In this document: positions 59,101 to 64,000 of the stretch, piece after piece
Layout: each line of letters starts with the position of its first letter
Numbering within the stretch: the stretch's first letter is position 1
NCBI RefSeq assembly: GCF_005280275.1
Contig: NZ_CP040022.1
Coordinates: forward strand, 434,001-498,000
DNA length: 64,000 nucleotides
Source: Salinivibrio kushneri
GTDB taxonomy: Bacteria > Pseudomonadota > Gammaproteobacteria > Enterobacterales > Vibrionaceae
Reading direction: 5' to 3'
The notes under the pieces: generated by a model
What the model was told of the DNA's origin: nothing
The model's input: the letters and a program-made list of their open reading frames with translations, nothing else
The model's database searches: none
Program-made: the position numbers and the translations under genes

Positions 59101-59112
59101 GAATGAACATTC
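59101..59112. promoter_or_regulatory. Palindrome upstream of the TetR gene, possible operator
   Basis: GAATGAACATTC is a near-perfect inverted repeat (GAATG, two A, CATTC) 48 bases before the TetR start and between it and the divergent solute-binding protein gene. TetR proteins often bind such sites in their own promoter. No other copy was found. Confidence 0.4.
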
Positions 59113-59160
59113 GGTATGTTTTATTTTTTCATCTGAACTTTCACTTTTGATCAAAAAACG

Positions 59161-59751
59161 ATGAACAAAAACGAAATTGCGTCGCGTGCTATGCGCCAAC
59201 ATATTCTTTCGACTACGCTAGAAATCGTTGGAAATGAGGGGCTTGCTGCGTTAACGGCAACAAAATTAGGGAAGAAAGCCGGGATCAGTAAAGGGGCGTT
59301 GTATCATCATTTTGACAACCTTGATGCCGTCAAATATGCAGCGGTTGATGAACTAATCTCTATGTTTCTCGCCGTGGCCGAGCCTGCCAATTTTGATGAT
59401 TTTGAGAGTTATCTCGAAGTGACAGGGGATACCTTGTATCTCACCATGCAATGTGAGCCCTATGCGATGAAAGCGATGTATAGCTTTACCACCCAAGCCT
59501 TATTTGATGAACAGTTTAGGGTCGCTATTCAGCGTTTTTCTCAACATGGGTTAACGGAATATACACGCGCAATTGAGTACTTCTATCAGGGAAAAATCCC
59601 GCAGCATCAAATTGATACGGCGATTCGTGTCGTGGATGCGTTTTTCCTTGGAGCGGGGTTGCAAAGTTATGTCTTGCAGGGGGACGATCAGTTTCGTCAA
59701 AATTGGGCGTTATTTTCGCAAATGTTACTCACGCAACTGGGTGAGCGATAA
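59161..59751 (+). CDS. TetR family transcriptional regulator
   Basis: A 196-residue regulator. The N-terminal helix-turn-helix is in LTATKLGKKAGISKGALYHHFDNLDAVKYAAVDEL (about residues 33-67). The C-terminal helical domain should bind an effector that is not predictable. No strong ribosome site precedes the ATG. It is divergent from the solute-binding protein gene, separated by about 235 bases that include a palindrome, so it may regulate that gene and itself. That link is inference from position. Confidence 0.85.
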   Translation: MNKNEIASRAMRQHILSTTLEIVGNEGLAALTATKLGKKAGISKGALYHHFDNLDAVKYAAVDELISMFLAVAEPANFDDFESYLEVTGDTLYLTMQCEPYAMKAMYSFTTQALFDEQFRVAIQRFSQHGLTEYTRAIEYFYQGKIPQHQIDTAIRVVDAFFLGAGLQSYVLQGDDQFRQNWALFSQMLLTQLGER

Positions 59752-59752
59752 G

Positions 59753-59772
59753 GCGCCATGATGACATGGCGC
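59753..59772. terminator. Hairpin between convergent TetR and YebC genes
   Basis: Perfect eight-base stem GCGCCATG / CATGGCGC with a four-base loop, just after the TetR stop and 14 bases beyond the YebC-family stop. No T tract is present on either strand. Confidence 0.6.
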
Positions 59773-59785
59773 GTAGTCATTGTGC

Positions 59786-60505
59786 TTAGATTAGCTCTGC
59801 GTTGTGGTAGACATTTTGCACGTCGTCGCAGTCGTTAAGCATATCGAGGAACTTTTCAAAACGTTCAACATCGTCGCCGCTGACCTGAGTGTCGATTTGA
59901 GGCACAAAGGTGATCTCTTCAAGATCAATCGGCGTGTCGCCAAGAAAGTCACTTAGCGCATTTTTCACTTTGAAAAACTCTGTATGAGGGGCAAAAACGG
60001 TAATCACTCCTTCGTCTGCTTCGATGTCTGACACATCCACATCAGCCATCACCAAGGCCTCAAGCGTGCCTTCTTCATCCTCGCCTTTAAACTGGAAAAC
60101 AGCTTGGTGCTCAAACATATGAGACACCGCACCGGGCGTGCCAATTTTCGCATCGTTTTTCACAAAGCACTGGCGTACGTCCATATAAGTACGGCTGTTA
60201 TTATCCGTTAAGCAATCCACTATCACCGCGCAGCTACCTGGCCCAAAGCCTTCGTAACGCGCCACTTCATAGTTTTCGCCACCTGTGCCATTGGCTTTAT
60301 CGAGCGCTTTGTCGATCACGTGGCCAGGCACCTGGTCTTTTTTGGCTTTCTCAATCAAACGACGCAGTGATAGATTGCTCTCAGGATCCGAGCCACCATT
60401 TTTAGCACAGACGTAAATCTCTTTACCGTACTTTGAATACACCTTAATTTTCGCGCCCTGGGTTTTCGCCATTGACGCTTTACGAACTTCAAAACTTCGT
60501 CCCAT
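59786..60505 (-). CDS. yeeN: YebC/PmpR/TACO1 family protein, YeeN type
   Basis: A 239-residue three-domain protein. The N-terminal region ([65 protein letters not shown]) resembles E. coli YeeN more than Yeb[30 protein letters not shown] is the conserved central block. Family members are described as DNA-binding regulators and, more recently, as translation factors that relieve stalling at proline stretches. Which role applies here is unsettled. AAGAGAGA precedes the ATG. Confidence 0.9.
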   Translation of the reverse strand: MGRSFEVRKASMAKTQGAKIKVYSKYGKEIYVCAKNGGSDPESNLSLRRLIEKAKKDQVPGHVIDKALDKANGTGGENYEVARYEGFGPGSCAVIVDCLTDNNSRTYMDVRQCFVKNDAKIGTPGAVSHMFEHQAVFQFKGEDEEGTLEALVMADVDVSDIEADEGVITVFAPHTEFFKVKNALSDFLGDTPIDLEEITFVPQIDTQVSGDDVERFEKFLDMLNDCDDVQNVYHNAELI

Positions 60506-60581
60506 TCGGAATCTCTCTTAATAACGCTTACGCAGAAACGGGTTGATTCTATCAAGAGAGTGATCCTTTGTACCAGTCAAT

Positions 60582-60607
60582 GCACTGACCTTGAACAAAG
60601 TCAGTGC
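60582..60607 (-). terminator. Hairpin after the dCache chemoreceptor
   Basis: Perfect eight-base stem GCACTGAC / GTCAGTGC with a ten-base loop, 33 bases beyond the chemoreceptor stop. There is no T tract, so its role as a terminator is uncertain. Confidence 0.45.
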
Positions 60608-60639
60608 GATGGGTACTCAGAGAACATGATGCCGCTCGA

Positions 60640-62868
60640 TTAGGCTTGTTTGCACTGAAATTTTTGCGTGTGGCCTTTTAGTGTATGAGAGAGTTCGCTG
60701 AGATTGTGTGTCGCTTGAGTGATTTGATCCATTGCTTGACGGTTTTCACCTGTCATGGTGTTGATCTCTTCCAAGTTTTGGTTAATCTCCGTCGCCACGA
60801 GAGATTGCTCCTCTGAGGCACTGGCCATTTGCATCGCCATGTCTGCAATTTCATCCACCGCATTCACCGCTTGCTTGAGCGACGATAAGCTTGTTTCTGC
60901 GCGTTCTGAGACATAGTTGGCGGTTGTCGCACTCTCTGAGATAGCTTGTGTTGTGGTGCTGGAGTTATGCTGAAGATTATCAATCATCTGCGTGATCTCA
61001 CTGGTCGCTTGTTGTGTGCTTTGCGACAGTGTGCGCACTTCGTCGGCGACGACCGCAAAGCCGCGACCTTGTTCGCCCGCGCGTGCCGCTTCAATGGCTG
61101 CATTCAATGCTAACAGGTTGGTTTGATCCGCAATTTGGCCAATCGTTTGCAATATGCTGGAGATATCTTCAGCGCTTTGCCCGAGCGCATCCGTTTGCTC
61201 TTTGGCGTGATTGAGACGCGTGACAAGATCTTGCATCGCATCGACAGACTCGGTCACTTGTTGATCACCGTTATGGATAAGTGAACGCGCCTTTTCGGTA
61301 GCATCCGCTGTCGAGGCGGAACTGGAGGAAATTTGATTGGCAGTCGCTGTCATTTCTTCCATCGCTGCCGCCACTTGCTCTGTCCGGGCGTTTTGGGCTT
61401 CAAAGTTAGTGAGTGTTTGCACGCTCGAGGAGGATAACTGCTCAGCCGCAGCCGCTTGTTGGTTAGTGGCGCCGATAATATCGCACACCATGGTCGTGAG
61501 GTTGGTTGCCATCGCACGCATGGAGCGATAAATCCCCGTTGCTTTAGGGCTTGCGTCAAAGCGCACTCTCAGATCACCGTCGGCAATTGTTTGTACCATC
61601 TTGGCCATCTCAGCCGGTTCGCCACCTATTGGGCGGGTAATCGAACGCGTCAATAGAATAGCAGTGACTACGATCGCAGTCACCGCAATCACCAACACGG
61701 TGATAATGAGTCCTTGCAGTTCGTTGAGTGCTGCGAACGCCTCTTTAACGTCCATTTCCGCAATGATTGCCCAGCTGAGTCCACTGACCGTCAGCGGGGC
61801 GTAGGCAGAGAGAACGGGATTACCGTTGTAATCATTAATGACATCGATCCCGGTTTCGCCTTGCATCGCACGCTCAACGGCCAGTGTTTCAACGCTGCCT
61901 TGCGCAGGTTGCATAAAGGAGGCGAAAACCGACCGATGCTCGGCATCTAAGAAGGAGTCTGAGCGCATCAAGTTATCTGGTCCGACGAGATAGGTTTCGC
62001 CTGTGTTTCCCAGTCCATCTCGCTCTGCCATAATCGCACTGAGCTTATCTATCGGGAATTGATAGGCGAGCACACCAATGACGCTACCGTCGTGATAAAT
62101 CGGCGATGCCATAAACCCTGCTGGTGCGTTGTTTGAGGCGGTGTAGGGTGAGAAATCAATAATCACGGTATCGCCATCTGCTAACGTTTTCGCTTGACGG
62201 AAAGCGTCAGCTAGGCCGGACGTACTAAACAGACCCGTTGTTAGCGACGTGCCGAAATCAAGCTCTTTAGCGGCCGAGTAAAGGATGTGGCCTTGGTTTG
62301 CTTCGATCATAAAGATGTCGTAGTAACCAAACTTTTCTTGAACATCGCGTAAGTAGGGATGGATGGTTTGATGCGCTTGATCGTACTGAGACAATTGGCC
62401 ACTGGTTTGATATGCGCCTTTTTCTCCCACGGGGTTAGGGTTGTCGATTAAGTAGGCTTTTTGTAGCGCCACCGTTTGTGGCGTTAGATTGCTCACCAGA
62501 TCCTGTGCGCTGGGTAGTGTCTCTGTGCTGATCTCATCAAGTGGATCAATGAGGTGACGCTGATAATAGCGGGTCAGTTGTGAGCTTGCCTGGGCGGTAT
62601 GAGAAGGGAGTGTCTCCATGGCATCAATCATGCTGGCCATGGTGTTGGACACGGAAGGGGTTTCAGCGGTGGTAATTATCTGTCCTTCAGCCGTTTGAAA
62701 GTAGCGTGTGACCGCTGATTGTTTTACCTCTCTCAACGCTTCTAGCTGACTAAACGTTTGATGCTCGAGTGACGACGAGGCGGTATGAAGAGAAAGCAAA
62801 CTAATGATTAACGCGGGGATGCAACCCACACCCAATAAGCTAACTAACATTTTATATTTGAGCTTCAT
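60640..62868 (-). CDS. Methyl-accepting chemotaxis protein with double Cache domain
   Basis: A 742-residue transmembrane chemoreceptor. TM1 is at about residues 7-27, and a long periplasmic region at about 30-385 contains dCache-type features ([67 protein letters not shown]). TM2 is at about 388-412, followed by HAMP and the signalling domain with tip [22 protein letters not shown]. The distance from TM1 to the first Cache module is long and helical. No CheR-docking pentapeptide is seen at the end (KFQCKQA). GAGGTGAG precedes the ATG. The ligand is unknown. Confidence 0.92.
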   Translation of the reverse strand: MKLKYKMLVSLLGVGCIPALIISLLSLHTASSSLEHQTFSQLEALREVKQSAVTRYFQTAEGQIITTAETPSVSNTMASMIDAMETLPSHTAQASSQLTRYYQRHLIDPLDEISTETLPSAQDLVSNLTPQTVALQKAYLIDNPNPVGEKGAYQTSGQLSQYDQAHQTIHPYLRDVQEKFGYYDIFMIEANQGHILYSAAKELDFGTSLTTGLFSTSGLADAFRQAKTLADGDTVIIDFSPYTASNNAPAGFMASPIYHDGSVIGVLAYQFPIDKLSAIMAERDGLGNTGETYLVGPDNLMRSDSFLDAEHRSVFASFMQPAQGSVETLAVERAMQGETGIDVINDYNGNPVLSAYAPLTVSGLSWAIIAEMDVKEAFAALNELQGLIITVLVIAVTAIVVTAILLTRSITRPIGGEPAEMAKMVQTIADGDLRVRFDASPKATGIYRSMRAMATNLTTMVCDIIGATNQQAAAAEQLSSSSVQTLTNFEAQNARTEQVAAAMEEMTATANQISSSSASTADATEKARSLIHNGDQQVTESVDAMQDLVTRLNHAKEQTDALGQSAEDISSILQTIGQIADQTNLLALNAAIEAARAGEQGRGFAVVADEVRTLSQSTQQATSEITQMIDNLQHNSSTTTQAISESATTANYVSERAETSLSSLKQAVNAVDEIADMAMQMASASEEQSLVATEINQNLEEINTMTGENRQAMDQITQATHNLSELSHTLKGHTQKFQCKQA

Positions 62869-62981
62869 GATCTCACCTCAATATCGCACTGGATAAAAAA
62901 TAAGCAGTTTGTTGAGTAAGGATAGAAGCTTTTGGTAAATGTGTATGGGAATCTAGTCTTTTTTGTCTCCTGTTTACAAAT

Positions 62982-63005
62982 TAAAGCCCCGCACTCGGCG
63001 AGGCT
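62982..63005 (-). terminator. Terminator of the GNAT-nitrilase gene
   Basis: On the minus strand AGCCTCGC pairs with GCGGGGCT with one mismatch, followed by TTTAATTTG. It lies 10 bases after the gene stop. Confidence 0.7.
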
Positions 63006-63014
63006 GGATTAAGG

Positions 63015-64000
63015 CTACTCTTGGCTTAAATGGCTAGCATAGAGCTTGGGCCTACGGTGTTTCAAGTTCGTCACCGAGCCTCGTTCATGCAGCATTTTGA
63101 GCTTGTCCAAATCGACGTCAGCGAAAATCATCATCTCGGTATTAGCATTCGCTTCCGCAAGTGTCGCATCGTGCGGGAAATAGACATCCGAGGGTGAAAA
63201 TACCGCAGACTCAGCGTACTGGATGTCGACATTATCTACCCGAGGAAGGTTGCCCACGCTACCGCCAATCGCGACATAGCACTCGTTTTCAATCGCTCGC
63301 GCTTGGGCACAAAGGCGCACGCGCAAATAACCGTTTTTGGTATCGGTCCAAAAGGGCACGAATAGGATCTGTACACCTTGCTCGGCAAGAATACGCCCTA
63401 ACTCAGGAAACTCGGCGTCATAGCAGGTGAGAATACCCACTCGGCCCGCATCGGTTTCAATGACTTTGACCGTATCCCCGCCATCGATGACCCAGTCACG
63501 TTGTTCGTGCGGCGTAATATGGATTTTGTATTGCTCATCAATGCTACCGTCGCGATGCATTAAGTAGGAGACGTTATACAGTTTGCCATTTTCCAACACG
63601 GGCATACTGCCAGCGATAATATTGATGTTGTAGGTGACGGCCAATTGCGAAAAACGTTGCTTAATTGCTTGGGTAAATTCACTGAGAAAGCGGATCGCCT
63701 CGACGGAGCGCTTATCAGGTGCAAGCCCCATTAATGGCGCGCAGAAGAACTCGGGAAATAGCGCGAAATCTGACTGATAGTTGGCTAAGGATGAGACGAA
63801 GAATTCGGCCTGATTCAAAAGATCATCCACTGAGAGCACATGACGCATCTGCCATTGCACGACCCCGAGGCGGACGATGGTTTTTTCAATATCATGCACA
63901 GAGGATGCATCTTCTTCATAGAAGAAGTTATCCCACTCCAACAGTGTGGCATAACCCGCAGACTTATCGTCTTCGGGTAAATAGCGATTCATCAAACGCT
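63015..64000 (-). CDS. Bifunctional GNAT/carbon-nitrogen hydrolase, C-terminal part (cut by window edge)
   Basis: About 328 residues of the nitrilase-superfamily domain are visible. The catalytic triad appears as glutamate in FALFPEFFCAPL, lysine in DEQYKIHITPHE and cysteine in VGILTCYDAEFPEL. The frame runs past base 64000 with no stop. The first visible residues (LMNRYLPEDDKSAGYATLLEWDNFFYE) match the linker found in vibrio-type proteins of about 510 residues, where an N-terminal GNAT acetyltransferase precedes the hydrolase, so the real start is outside. Internal TTG or ATG codons near 63992-63995 are probably not starts. The substrate is unknown; a carbon-nitrogen bond such as an amide is expected. 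Confidence 0.88.
   Translation of the reverse strand, partial: RLMNRYLPEDDKSAGYATLLEWDNFFYEEDASSVHDIEKTIVRLGVVQWQMRHVLSVDDLLNQAEFFVSSLANYQSDFALFPEFFCAPLMGLAPDKRSVEAIRFLSEFTQAIKQRFSQLAVTYNINIIAGSMPVLENGKLYNVSYLMHRDGSIDEQYKIHITPHEQRDWVIDGGDTVKVIETDAGRVGILTCYDAEFPELGRILAEQGVQILFVPFWTDTKNGYLRVRLCAQARAIENECYVAIGGSVGNLPRVDNVDIQYAESAVFSPSDVYFPHDATLAEANANTEMMIFADVDLDKLKMLHERGSVTNLKHRRPKLYASHLSQE

Overview
The window reads as chromosomal DNA of a marine or halophilic gammaproteobacterium, most likely Vibrionaceae (a Salinivibrio-like genome would fit). This rests on protein families and style: many chemoreceptors and GGDEF proteins, a YeeN-type YebC protein, YejM (DUF3413), a GNAT-nitrilase fusion and a LapA-type giant adhesin. 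The genus is inference. Base composition looks close to 50% GC. I saw no rRNA or tRNA gene, insertion sequence, prophage or CRISPR array.

Layout. 0.3-5.2 kb: a cytoplasmic multi-PAS chemoreceptor, a glutaredoxin-like protein, a small HNH-type protein, a PAS-GAF-GGDEF diguanylate cyclase and an aspartoacylase-like enzyme. 5.4-10.6 kb: a 6-phospho-beta-glucosidase, then a minus-strand cluster in which a periplasmic binding protein abuts a membrane diguanylate cyclase, followed by a histidine phosphatase. 10.8-15.4 kb: small proteins, an acetyltransferase, an MFS transporter and a Cache chemoreceptor. 15.6-19.3 kb: a second-type tryptophanyl-tRNA synthetase behind what looks like a complete Trp attenuator, divergent from the pxpABC 5-oxoprolinase operon. 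19.4-22.8 kb: an envelope group (YejM, DgkA, glycosyltransferase 9). 22.8-35.8 kb: AcnA, a GFA-like protein, a dioxygenase plus PLP enzyme pair, an ASCH protein, FumC behind a Fur box, a membrane diguanylate cyclase, MsrB, and a RimB-like/RimK/AstE-like trio. 36-38.3 kb: MgtE and an MscS-like channel.

38.4-54.3 kb is one reading frame for a 5290-residue secreted adhesin. It has an N-terminal retention module with a LapG-type TAAG site, 33 tandem VCBS-type repeats of exactly 103 residues, a von Willebrand A domain, RTX repeats and a C-terminal type I secretion region. 54.5-64 kb: PhoX behind a three-repeat Pho box, a class 3 lipase, an unrecognised protein with faint phycobilisome resemblance, an orphan solute-binding protein, a TetR regulator, a YebC/YeeN protein, a dCache chemoreceptor and the C-terminal part of a GNAT-nitrilase enzyme cut by the window edge.

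How it fits together. Three diguanylate cyclases and three chemoreceptors share the window with an adhesin whose retention would be expected to respond to cyclic di-GMP through LapD/LapG, neither of which is here. Nutrient control is readable in the DNA: Trp attenuation for the second synthetase, a Fur site for fumC and a Pho box for phoX. The most distinctive items are the synthetase attenuator and the exact 33-copy repeat array.
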